Below are positions 29,156-37,777 of a stretch of 64,000 nt of DNA, in pieces. A model generated the notes under the pieces. The model ran no database searches. It worked only from the letters and a program-made list of their open reading frames with translations, and was not told the origin of the DNA. The DNA is from Bacteroides luti (GTDB taxonomy: Bacteria; Bacteroidota; Bacteroidia; Bacteroidales; Bacteroidaceae), in the NCBI RefSeq assembly GCF_900128905.1, contig NZ_FQTV01000005.1, positions 1 through 64,000 of the forward strand, written 5' to 3'. Within the stretch, counting starts at the first letter, position 1; each line of letters opens with the position of its first letter. The position numbers and the translations under genes are program-made.

Positions 29156-32100
29156 TTATTTACCTAGAGCTTTTGCATGCTTCTTAGCTTCTTTCTGTTG
29201 CATAACGAATGCAATAGGAGCAGAAACAAAGAGTGATGTAAGAGTACCAACGATGATACCAACCATCAATGCGAATGCGAAACTACGAATAGATTCAGCA
29301 CCTAAGATGAAGATACATAACATTACTAACAATGTACAAATTGAAGTATTTACAGTACGAGCAAGAGTAGTATTCAATGAGTCATTGAACAACTCTGTAC
29401 GGTCATGTTTAGGATACAAGTGGAAGAACTCACGAACACGGTCAAAGATTACCACCTTATCATTAATAGAATAACCAATGATTGTTAAGATGGCAGCAAT
29501 GAAGCTTTGGTCAACCTCCATAGAGAACGGCAGTCTACCATAGAATAGTGAGAATACACCAGCTATAATTATTGAATCTACAACCAATCCGACAACAGAA
29601 CCAACACTGAAAGATATATCTCTAAATCGTAATAAGATATAAAGAGCAATAGCTAACAAAGAAAGAGCAACAGCAATTATAGCTCCGATAGTAATATCCT
29701 TCGCTACACTTGGTCCTACCTTTTGAGAACTAATAATACTACCACCAGTACGAACATCCGGATTTTTGAATGTTTCAAGAGTAGTTCCTGGAACCAGCAA
29801 CTTATCTTTTACTGCATTATAAAGCTTAGCTTCAATTTCTGAGTCTACATTGTTACCACTTTCTTCAATACGGTAGTTAGTACTTACACGTACTTTCTTT
29901 CCATCGGTACCAAGAGCAATCACTGTAACAGAAGCATCACCAAACTGGCTAGCCATTAATGTTCTTACTTGTTCTGGCGCTACTGATTTTTCAAACTGAA
30001 GTACATAATTATGTCCACCTGTAAAATCAATACTTGGGCTCAATCCACGAAGTGCAAAAGAAACAAAGCTTATAACCAATGCAACACCAAATACAATAAA
30101 TGATTTCTTATTAGAACCAACAAAATTATAATGAGTATGAACGAATATCTTCTTAGAAAGATTAGAAGAGAATGTTAGATTCAGCAACTTGTCTTTGTTC
30201 ATAAAGTGTTCATAAACCACACGAGTCATAAATACTGCTGTAAAGAATGAACAGATAATACCGATGATTAATGTAGTTGCGAAACCCTTGATAGGACCTG
30301 TACCGAAATAGAACAGTATAATACCAGTAATAATTGAAGTAATGTTTGAGTCGAAGATTGCAGAGAATGCATTTGAATAACCTTCAGACAAAGCAGTCTT
30401 AACATTCTTACCAGCTCTTAATTCTTCTTTTGTACGTTCGTAGATAAGTACGTTCGCATCGACAGCAATACCCAGTGTCAACACCATACCGGCAATACCT
30501 GACAGAGTTAATGCGGCCTGGAACGAAGAGAGGATACCTAACGTAAAGAACAAGTTAAAGATCAAAGCTGAATTGGCAATCATACCTGGAATGAATCCAT
30601 ACATGAAGCACATGAAGCACATCAAAGCAACAATTGCAACTAAGAAAGAAATAAGACCGGCATTGATAGATTCCTGACCCAAAGATGGACCAATGATATC
30701 TTCCTGAACAATGTGTGCAGGAGCTGGCATTTTACCAGACTTCAACACGTTCGCCAAGTCCTTAGATTCTTCTGGAGTGAAGTGACCAGTAATTTCAGAA
30801 TTACCGCCAGTAATTTCACTATTTACATTTGGAGCTGAATATACATAACCATCCAAAACAATAGCAATTGCTTTACCAATATTCTGTTTTGTCATCAAAG
30901 CCCATCTTCTTGAACCTTCAGAGTTCATAGACATGCTTACAGCTGGTTTGCCAAATTGATCATAAGTATCTTTTGCATCTGTTACTACATCACCTTCCAA
31001 TGGAGCACGTCCGTTACGTTCTGTAGATTTAATTGCATAAAGTTCAAAAGTCTGAGCTTTCTTATCACCATCAGCAGCTTTAACACCCCATTTCAATCTT
31101 AAGTCTTTAGGAAGCTGATCCTGTACTTGCTTCATAGCAAAGTATTTGTTGATAGCAGCAGTATCTCTATAATTAGCATATCCTACTATACATCCGTAAC
31201 CATTAGTGTTAGGTTGGAAGATTGACAACAAAGGATGCTCTTTCTTAGCACTTGCCAATTGAGCAGTACTTGCTTTGCCTTTTTCTTCTTTCTGAGCTTT
31301 TCCACCTTTCAATACAGCTTCAAGACTATCTTTAGCACTAACTTTTGCAACTGCAACAGCTGTTGTATCTTTTGATGTAGTGTCAGTAGCAGCTACAGTA
31401 GTACCTTTACCTTCTACAACCAAACGGATAGTATTATCAATTGTGCTGAAATAAGGAACGATGTCTTTAGAATCGTAAGTTTCCCAGAATTCGAGGTTAG
31501 CAGAACCTTGAAGCAATTTTCTTACACGTTCAGGTTCTTTGATACCTGGAAGTTCAACCATGATACGTCCCATCTGATCTGGTAAGCTCTGAATATTAGG
31601 CTGAACAACACCAAAACGGTCGATACGAGTACGGAGAACGTTATAAGAGTTATCGATAGCTGCTTTAACTTCTTCTCTGATTACTTTCTCAACTTCTGAA
31701 TCAGAAGATTTCTGAGAAACCTTATCTTTTAGTTGCTGGGTAGCAAATAATTCAGATAATCTGGCACCCGGAGCCAACTTGTGATATTCTTTAATAAAAA
31801 GAGTGATAAAGTCTGACTGACTTTTCTCAGAGAGTATTTGAGCAGAAGCTACAGCTTTATTGAATGCAGCATCTTCTTTATGGTCAGCTAATGCTTTTAA
31901 TACATCGCCTACTGAAACTTCAAGCACAACATTCATACCCCCTTTTAGGTCAAGACCTAAACTAATCTCCATTTCACGACACTGTTTAAGCGTATAATTG
32001 CCCAACCACACTTTTTCAGTTGACAGTGAGTCAATGTACTCTTGCTCTAACTTCGGATCTCCTTTAGCATACTCTGCTGCCATTTTCATGTAATGGCGAG

Positions 32101-32182
32101 TAACAAAAGAGAAAGACAGGTAGAACACACATACAAGTGTGAGCAATACCGCAAAAACTTTTACAAGTCCTTTGTTTTGCAT
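29156..32182 (-). CDS. secDF: Protein translocase subunit SecDF (fused)
   Basis: A 1008-aa protein that joins SecD and SecF in one chain, as is usual in Bacteroidota. SecD features: an N-terminal helix, LGLDLKGGMN, a large periplasmic domain, and the first six-helix RND-type bundle. SecF features: SPSIDFTGGHNY and the second bundle ending near IGYSINDKVVIFDRVRE. A low-complexity Thr/Lys/Ala insertion (about residues 260-315) is seen in the periplasmic part of SecD. It uses proton motive force to help export proteins through SecYEG. A TATATTTG box lies upstream at 32238-32245. Confidence 0.96.
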   Translation of the reverse strand: MQNKGLVKVFAVLLTLVCVFYLSFSFVTRHYMKMAAEYAKGDPKLEQEYIDSLSTEKVWLGNYTLKQCREMEISLGLDLKGGMNVVLEVSVGDVLKALADHKEDAAFNKAVASAQILSEKSQSDFITLFIKEYHKLAPGARLSELFATQQLKDKVSQKSSDSEVEKVIREEVKAAIDNSYNVLRTRIDRFGVVQPNIQSLPDQMGRIMVELPGIKEPERVRKLLQGSANLEFWETYDSKDIVPYFSTIDNTIRLVVEGKGTTVAATDTTSKDTTAVAVAKVSAKDSLEAVLKGGKAQKEEKGKASTAQLASAKKEHPLLSIFQPNTNGYGCIVGYANYRDTAAINKYFAMKQVQDQLPKDLRLKWGVKAADGDKKAQTFELYAIKSTERNGRAPLEGDVVTDAKDTYDQFGKPAVSMSMNSEGSRRWALMTKQNIGKAIAIVLDGYVYSAPNVNSEITGGNSEITGHFTPEESKDLANVLKSGKMPAPAHIVQEDIIGPSLGQESINAGLISFLVAIVALMCFMCFMYGFIPGMIANSALIFNLFFTLGILSSFQAALTLSGIAGMVLTLGIAVDANVLIYERTKEELRAGKNVKTALSEGYSNAFSAIFDSNITSIITGIILFYFGTGPIKGFATTLIIGIICSFFTAVFMTRVVYEHFMNKDKLLNLTFSSNLSKKIFVHTHYNFVGSNKKSFIVFGVALVISFVSFALRGLSPSIDFTGGHNYVLQFEKSVAPEQVRTLMASQFGDASVTVIALGTDGKKVRVSTNYRIEESGNNVDSEIEAKLYNAVKDKLLVPGTTLETFKNPDVRTGGSIISSQKVGPSVAKDITIGAIIAVALSLLAIALYILLRFRDISFSVGSVVGLVVDSIIIAGVFSLFYGRLPFSMEVDQSFIAAILTIIGYSINDKVVIFDRVREFFHLYPKHDRTELFNDSLNTTLARTVNTSICTLLVMLCIFILGAESIRSFAFALMVGIIVGTLTSLFVSAPIAFVMQQKEAKKHAKALGK

Positions 32183-32237
32183 TTTTCTTTTAAATTTATA
32201 TTACTTACTTTAATTAATTTATACTGCATATAATGCG

Positions 32238-32245
32238 CAAATATA
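32238..32245 (-). promoter_or_regulatory. Candidate -7 box of secDF
   Basis: TATATTTG on the minus strand about 60 bases before the secDF ATG; no clear -33 TTTG. Confidence 0.55.
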
Positions 32246-32371
32246 GCTTTTTTTTCACTTTTATATATAAAGTGTAGCAAATATTTAAGTTACATAGTGC
32301 ATTTTGAACTTACAAAATATGTTATACAACAGATCTTTGGCAGTAAACAATAAATTAAAGGTCAAACAATA

Positions 32372-34465
32372 CTATTGAAGTCCTCTGTTTTTTAACATTG
32401 GTTCAAGTTTTGGTTCAGCCCCACGGAATTTTTTGTATAATACCATTGGATCTTCACTTCCTCCCTTTTCAAGCACATTTGTACGAAAAGCATCTGCTGT
32501 TTTCTTATCAAAGATACCATTCTCTTTAAATGCTTCAAATGCATCAGAATCCAACACATTTGCCCATAGGTAACTATAATATCCCGCAGCATATCCGCCA
32601 ATAATATGATTAAAGTAAGTAGCACGGTATCTAGGAGCAATTTCTGGAATCAAGCCGTATTTATCCATTACTTTTTTCTCAAAGTCAACAACATCCAGAT
32701 TCTTTGCATCCTTCAAATTATGAAACTCCATGTCAAGAATAGCGGCAGCCAGAAGTTCTGTTGTCATAAAACCTTGATTAAACAACATTTGTTTGTTTAA
32801 TTTCTGAATCAAAGTATCAGGCATTACTTCTCCTGTTTTATAATTCTTTGCATACATTTTCAACACTTCAGGTTCTGTAGCCCAATGTTCCATTATCTGA
32901 GATGGAAGCTCAACAAAGTCACGTGTAACATTTGTACCAGATACTCCTACATAATTACATTTAGTTAAAAGGCCGTGAAGTGCATGCCCAAATTCATGGA
33001 AAAGAGTTTGTACTTCATCCAACGTTAATAAAGAAGGAACGTCACCTGCAGGTTTTGTAAAGCTGGCAACATTACAAATAATTGGACGAGATTCTCCGTG
33101 CTGGTCTTTGTAATTATTCATCCATGCGCCACCACGCTTTCCTGGACGTGGGAAATAGTCTACATAAAACAAACCAAGATGTTTACCTTTGCTGTCTTTC
33201 ACATCAAAGACTTTAACGTCCGGGTTATAAACAGGTACATTTTTCACTTCAGTCAATGTTATTCCATAAAGCTTATTTGCAACAGCAAAAGCACCTTCAC
33301 GAACATTGTCTAACTTGAAATAAGGTTTAAGCTCATCTTCATTTAGATTGTATTTTTCCTGACGAAGTTTTTCAGAATAGTACCACCAGTCCCATCTGGC
33401 AAGTTTTTCACCTTTACCTTCTTTATCCATCAGTTTCTGCAACTCAGCAGCTTCTTTTCTGGCATTTTCATTTGAGTATATCCACAGATTATTAAGAAAA
33501 TCCATAACTTTAGCTGAGTTCTTTGCCATATTTTTATCCAAAACAAAATTTGAATAAGTATCAAATCCTAGCAGATTTGCTTTTTCAAGGCGAAGAGTTA
33601 TAACTTTTGCAAGAATTGCTTTGTTATCATTCTTATCTCCTTTGTTCGCTCTGTTAATATAAGCATTGTAAATCTGTTCACGCAAAGCTCTGTTATCTGC
33701 ATATTGCAAGAATGGTAATCGGCTGGCATTGTGCAATGTAAAAATCCATTTACCTTCTTTACCAGCAGCTTTAGCATCTTCTGCAGCACTCTTTACCAAC
33801 CAGTCAGGTAAACCAGCAAGATCTTTTTTATCACTGATAACCAATTGATAAGCATTGGTTTCATTCAATACATGATTACTAAAATCAATTTCCAGAGTCG
33901 CTAATTCTTTATTAATCTCACGCAAACGAGCTTGTTTTTTATCATCAAGTGCAGCTCCCGAGCGAACAAAATCTTTATAAATAAGTTCTAGTAATCGTTC
34001 TTGTTCACGGGTTAATTTTAAAGATCCTCTTTGAGAATATACTGTTTTTATTCTCTTAAAAAGAGCTTTATTCAGAGATATATTATCACTATGTTCTGAT
34101 AAAACCGGAGCCATCTTAATTGAAAGAGCTGTCAACGCATCGTTTGTTTCAGCTTCAGTTAAATTAAAGAATACGCCTCCTACACGACGAAGAATTTCAC
34201 CACTGTTATCATAAGCTACAATGGTATTCTGAAACGTTGGTTTTGCCTTATTAGAAACAATTGCCTTAATCTGAGCATTCTGCTGACGGATCCCTTCCAG
34301 AAAAGCAGGTTCATAATGTTCTATCTTTATCTTATCAAAAGAAGGAGCATTGTACAAGGTTTTAAACTCCGAAAGAAAAGGATTTGGGTCTGTCTTAACA
34401 TTACCGGCATACGAGTAAGTCATACTACAAATAGATAAAATAAATACAATTTTCTTCAAGTCCAT
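32372..34465 (-). CDS. M3-family zinc metallopeptidase (peptidyl-dipeptidase Dcp-like)
   Basis: A 697-aa protein with a signal peptide (MDLKKIVFILSICSMTYSYAG) and the M3 zinc motif HEFGHALHG in the last third, followed by the downstream Glu region. It resembles peptidyl-dipeptidase Dcp, which trims dipeptides from C-termini of oligopeptides. The signal suggests a periplasmic enzyme. It lies 34 bases after the endonuclease-family gene on the same strand and may be the last gene of a four-gene run. Confidence 0.9.
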   Translation of the reverse strand: MDLKKIVFILSICSMTYSYAGNVKTDPNPFLSEFKTLYNAPSFDKIKIEHYEPAFLEGIRQQNAQIKAIVSNKAKPTFQNTIVAYDNSGEILRRVGGVFFNLTEAETNDALTALSIKMAPVLSEHSDNISLNKALFKRIKTVYSQRGSLKLTREQERLLELIYKDFVRSGAALDDKKQARLREINKELATLEIDFSNHVLNETNAYQLVISDKKDLAGLPDWLVKSAAEDAKAAGKEGKWIFTLHNASRLPFLQYADNRALREQIYNAYINRANKGDKNDNKAILAKVITLRLEKANLLGFDTYSNFVLDKNMAKNSAKVMDFLNNLWIYSNENARKEAAELQKLMDKEGKGEKLARWDWWYYSEKLRQEKYNLNEDELKPYFKLDNVREGAFAVANKLYGITLTEVKNVPVYNPDVKVFDVKDSKGKHLGLFYVDYFPRPGKRGGAWMNNYKDQHGESRPIICNVASFTKPAGDVPSLLTLDEVQTLFHEFGHALHGLLTKCNYVGVSGTNVTRDFVELPSQIMEHWATEPEVLKMYAKNYKTGEVMPDTLIQKLNKQMLFNQGFMTTELLAAAILDMEFHNLKDAKNLDVVDFEKKVMDKYGLIPEIAPRYRATYFNHIIGGYAAGYYSYLWANVLDSDAFEAFKENGIFDKKTADAFRTNVLEKGGSEDPMVLYKKFRGAEPKLEPMLKNRGLQ

Positions 34466-34499
34466 ATTATAAATGTATTAAAGGGTAATAATTGAAAAA

Positions 34500-35603
34500 T
34501 CACTTTTTTATAGCAATATAGCACCAGATTGGATAATGATCAGATTCTTTAATACTATTATCCACCGTACAGTTATATGCTGTTAAATTTTTGCTTATAA
34601 GGATATTGTCTATTCTAAAATAGAACATATGCTGATTGTAGGAAATTCCCAATCCTCGGCCCGACTGGGTAAAAGCGTCATCTAAATCCTGAGCAATTAC
34701 ACGGTGAGCATAAGAAATTGGAGTATCGTTAAAATCACCGCAAACAATCATTGACTGATGCTTGAAAGCTGCTATTTCCTTTGAAACGGCCTTCGCCTGT
34801 AAAGCACGAATAGCAGACGCTTCTGCCAGTTTCTTAACTAAATGTCGCACTCCTCTTTTAACTTTTCCGGCTTCTGGTTCCTTTATCATATCCACATAAA
34901 CATCCTTATCCTCTTTAGTCAGCTTATTTGATTCAAGATGATTATTTATAACTGTCACAGTATCTCCTTTAATAAGAAGTTCATAGACAACAGAGCCATT
35001 GTAGGTGCTTTTATATTTTATAAGGCGTGATGAGAGTATAGGAAATTTTGAATAACAAGCCACCCAGTTACCGTTTCCCACAGCACTCACATTAGTTTTA
35101 TTATGATACGGATAATCACTTAATGCGCTATTTATATCTTTTTCAGTAAGATGTGATCTATCTGTTGAAAACTGAAATTCCTGCAAACAAATAATATCAG
35201 GTTTCCTTTTCAGAATATATTGAAGAATTGGATTAGGATCTGTTGGAGTATGCTTTTTCAGTTTATTAAACCCCATCACATTATAAGAAAGTACTTTTAT
35301 ACAATGTTGGGGTATCTTATCCGTACGAGAATTTATTGGTATGTATGTACGAATCTGCCCAAAGCATAAAATAAAGCCCAAAGCAGATATCAATGCTAAT
35401 TTAGGATAAGTAAAAACCCAGAAAATTAGAAAACAAAAGTTTATCAATAAGAAAACAGGAAATATAAGTCCAAAACACGATAATACCGGATGGACAGTAG
35501 GATTAATAAGCCATGGACTATAAGCAGAAAATAAAAGTAGCCCTACAAAGAGCATATTTACTGCTACAATCGCGTAAATTAAAGCTTTACCTAAATGCTT
35601 CAT
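34500..35603 (-). CDS. Membrane-anchored endonuclease/exonuclease/phosphatase-family protein
   Basis: A 367-aa protein with three N-terminal hydrophobic segments (about residues 7-90), then an EEP fold. CLQEFQF, CGDFNDTP and SDHYPIWC hold the catalytic Glu, Asp-Asn and Asp-His. The family cleaves phosphodiesters of DNA, RNA, lipids or phosphoinositides; the substrate cannot be read here. The anchor puts the catalytic domain at the membrane. Two bases separate it from the rhomboid gene upstream. Confidence 0.85.
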   Translation of the reverse strand: MKHLGKALIYAIVAVNMLFVGLLLFSAYSPWLINPTVHPVLSCFGLIFPVFLLINFCFLIFWVFTYPKLALISALGFILCFGQIRTYIPINSRTDKIPQHCIKVLSYNVMGFNKLKKHTPTDPNPILQYILKRKPDIICLQEFQFSTDRSHLTEKDINSALSDYPYHNKTNVSAVGNGNWVACYSKFPILSSRLIKYKSTYNGSVVYELLIKGDTVTVINNHLESNKLTKEDKDVYVDMIKEPEAGKVKRGVRHLVKKLAEASAIRALQAKAVSKEIAAFKHQSMIVCGDFNDTPISYAHRVIAQDLDDAFTQSGRGLGISYNQHMFYFRIDNILISKNLTAYNCTVDNSIKESDHYPIWCYIAIKK

Positions 35604-35605
35604 AG

Positions 35606-36511
35606 CTATCTTTTACTTGCATCGAACAAGCTCTTTTTCTCTTCAGTAGTCAGACTTTCATAGCCGGATTTTTTCAATTTATCAAGGATTCTGTCTACTT
35701 CATCGCTTTGAGCTTTCTTATTTGCATTATATTCATAATCCTTATTTCTAGGGCTATTGTTATAATGAACAGACATTTTCGGCTTTCTTTTTGCCTTAAA
35801 TGCATTTCCGGAAAACAAAGAAATAAACCAATCAAGTATTTTATTTATCCATGCTGTAACATCATGTCCTTTGCTTAAACTTGCGGCAAACCATAAACCG
35901 GCAAGTGCACCGCCTAAGTGAGCTATATGTCCGCCAGCATTATCCGACGTTATAAAAAGAAGATCAGAAAGAATCATGAACAAAGCTATAAATTTCAGTC
36001 TAACTGCACCAAAAAACAATAAACTAACCTGGTATTCCGGTTGTTTATAAGCTGCAGCCACAACAATAGCTATAACAGAAGCCGAAGCGCCCAACATGTA
36101 CGATTGTTCAATAGCTCCGCTGAAATATGGAAACACATTAAAAGAAATCATATACAGAATAGCTCCGCAAATGCCTCCCAATACATACAATCCACGAAGA
36201 TGTTTGGCTGAGAAGAAGTAAAGGAAGAGTTGTCCAAACCAATACAGCCATAGCATATTAAAAAGAATATGCATCAATCCGGAATGCAAAAACATATAAG
36301 TAAATATACTCCAGGGCTGAAGTAAGAAGTTATGCAGAGAAGCCGGCATTTCTCCAAATAAAAGGAAGTCTCCGGCACTTCGGTTAAAAAGCGTCAGAAA
36401 TATAGTAATCAGAGAGGTCAGAATAAAAATTCCTGCATTTATATAGATAAGCTGAATATAAATATTCCCTCTTTTAAAATTTTCTTTTAAATCAGTAATA
36501 ATATGTCCCAT
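35606..36511 (-). CDS. Rhomboid-family intramembrane protease
   Basis: A 301-aa protein with six membrane segments. An HSGLMHILFNM block holds the conserved His and Asn. The catalytic serine lies in LGASASVIAI (GASA rather than GASG), and the second His in GGHIAHLGGA. A C-terminal soluble tail (about 225-301) carries a basic, low-complexity stretch. It overlaps the end of the upstream rhomboid gene by 20 bases, so the two are translated together. Substrates unknown. Confidence 0.85.
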   Translation of the reverse strand: MGHIITDLKENFKRGNIYIQLIYINAGIFILTSLITIFLTLFNRSAGDFLLFGEMPASLHNFLLQPWSIFTYMFLHSGLMHILFNMLWLYWFGQLFLYFFSAKHLRGLYVLGGICGAILYMISFNVFPYFSGAIEQSYMLGASASVIAIVVAAAYKQPEYQVSLLFFGAVRLKFIALFMILSDLLFITSDNAGGHIAHLGGALAGLWFAASLSKGHDVTAWINKILDWFISLFSGNAFKAKRKPKMSVHYNNSPRNKDYEYNANKKAQSDEVDRILDKLKKSGYESLTTEEKKSLFDASKR

Positions 36512-37163
36512 CGTTACCTTTGTTTTTCTTCTTTTTCCAATACATAATCAGAATAAAGCCAAAAATCATACCTCCTAGATGAGCAAAATGAGCAACATTA
36601 TCCGTAGGATTATTGGCAACTCCCTGCATTAGCTCAATAATTGCATATCCAGCAACAAAGTACTTAGCCTTTATTGGGAAAGGAATTGGAATAATGAACA
36701 TTTTCTCATTAGGAAATAACATTCCAAAAGCAAGCAGAATAGCATAAACAGCTCCCGAAGCTCCTACAGTATTCATTAAATTCAAATACTGAGCCATTCC
36801 TTCGCCCAAATCAACCTTATCATAAGCCGACAGTTGAACTGCATATTGAATGTACTGCACCAGTTCCTGAATAAGACCAGCACCAATACCGCAGGCAATA
36901 TAATAAAAAAGAAACTTTTTTGGTCCCCAGATCTGCTCCAATATGCGTCCAAACATCCAAACTGCAAACATATTAAAGAAGAGATGCGTAAAACCTCCAT
37001 GCATAAACATATAAGAGATGAGCTGAGCAGGATTAAAATCATCCGCCATAAAAAAGTGCAAACCAAGATATGTAGATAAATCAATACCATACCTTGTTGC
37101 CACTACTCCTCCTAGGAAGAACAAAACGTTTATTATTATCAGATTTTTTGTTACCGGTGGCAT
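36492..37163 (-). CDS. Rhomboid-family intramembrane serine protease
   Basis: A 223-aa protein with six hydrophobic segments, an HGGFTHLFFNM block, the catalytic GASG in NTVGASGAVYA and the histidine in HFAHLGGMIFG, followed by a short lysine-rich tail. This is the canonical bacterial rhomboid. It is the first gene of a run that continues with a second rhomboid, the EEP-family protein and the M3 peptidase. A paralogous pair in tandem suggests division of labour or a heteromer (inference). Confidence 0.9.
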   Translation of the reverse strand: MPPVTKNLIIINVLFFLGGVVATRYGIDLSTYLGLHFFMADDFNPAQLISYMFMHGGFTHLFFNMFAVWMFGRILEQIWGPKKFLFYYIACGIGAGLIQELVQYIQYAVQLSAYDKVDLGEGMAQYLNLMNTVGASGAVYAILLAFGMLFPNEKMFIIPIPFPIKAKYFVAGYAIIELMQGVANNPTDNVAHFAHLGGMIFGFILIMYWKKKKNKGNDGTYYY

Positions 37164-37191
37164 ATAAATTAATTGAGTTTTTAGTCTATTA

Positions 37192-37199
37192 CAAAGATA
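37192..37199 (-). promoter_or_regulatory. Candidate -7 box of the rhomboid operon
   Basis: TATCTTTG on the minus strand about 30 bases before the ATG at 37163; a second box TACTTTTG is at 37209-37216. No clear -33 was fixed. Confidence 0.5.
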
Positions 37200-37298
37200 T
37201 TATTACCACAAAAGTAGTAAATAATTCTGTTTTAGAGCATAAATCACCTATTCTATTAGTTTTTTTTCGTTTTCCGTCTGTTTTTTTTAAGTTTTATA

Positions 37299-37329
37299 TT
37301 TGATATTTTGTTTTGATAGTCTATATTTG
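37299..37329 (+). promoter_or_regulatory. HU gene promoter
   Basis: -33 TTTG (37299-37302), a 19-bp spacer and -7 TATATTTG (37322-37329); the leader to ATG 37386 is about 50 bases. Confidence 0.75.
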
Positions 37330-37385
37330 TGAGGATTTTCGATTTATCTTTTAAGTTACATATATTAATTAATCATTTACGAATT

Positions 37386-37658
37386 ATGAATAAAGCAGAA
37401 CTTATTAATGCTATTGCAGCAGGATCAGGCTTGAGTAAGGCAGATTCAAAGAAAGCTCTTGATGCTTTCATCACAAGTGTATCAGATACTCTTAAGTCAG
37501 GTGAAAAAGTTTCTTTAGTAGGTTTCGGAACATTCTCTGTTAGTGAAAGAGGTGAAAGAACAGGTATCAATCCTTCTACTAAAGCTCCTATTACTATTCC
37601 TGCTAAGAAAGTTGCTAAATTTAAAGCTGGTGCAGAATTAGCTGACGCTATTAAATAA
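37386..37658 (+). CDS. HU-family DNA-binding protein
   Basis: A 90-aa histone-like protein. MNKAELINAIA and the GFGTFSVSERGERTGINPST-type arm with FKAGAELADAIK at the end are the HU/IHF pattern. It bends and compacts DNA as a dimer. The open frame reaches 19 codons further up, but that would start within the -7 box, so ATG 37386 is chosen. Bacteroides genomes carry several HU paralogs, so a letter suffix is not given. Confidence 0.93.
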   Translation: MNKAELINAIAAGSGLSKADSKKALDAFITSVSDTLKSGEKVSLVGFGTFSVSERGERTGINPSTKAPITIPAKKVAKFKAGAELADAIK

Positions 37659-37675
37659 GCCATTCCTTAGGAAAT

Positions 37676-37710
37676 AAAAAAGGAGATGCAAGAGTTTGCA
37701 TCTCCTTTTT
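37676..37710 (+). terminator. HU gene terminator
   Basis: Arms 37676-37690 and 37697-37710 with GGAGATGCA core and an eight-T run. Confidence 0.9.
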
Positions 37711-37732
37711 TTTATATCTGAAGCGAAAGTAT

Positions 37733-37740
37733 TATCTTTG
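37733..37740 (+). promoter_or_regulatory. argS -7 box
   Basis: TATCTTTG 37 bases before the argS ATG. The -33 region overlaps the T run of the HU terminator. Confidence 0.6.
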
Positions 37741-37777
37741 CACACTCATAACATCTCATTTAGAAACACATACAGAT

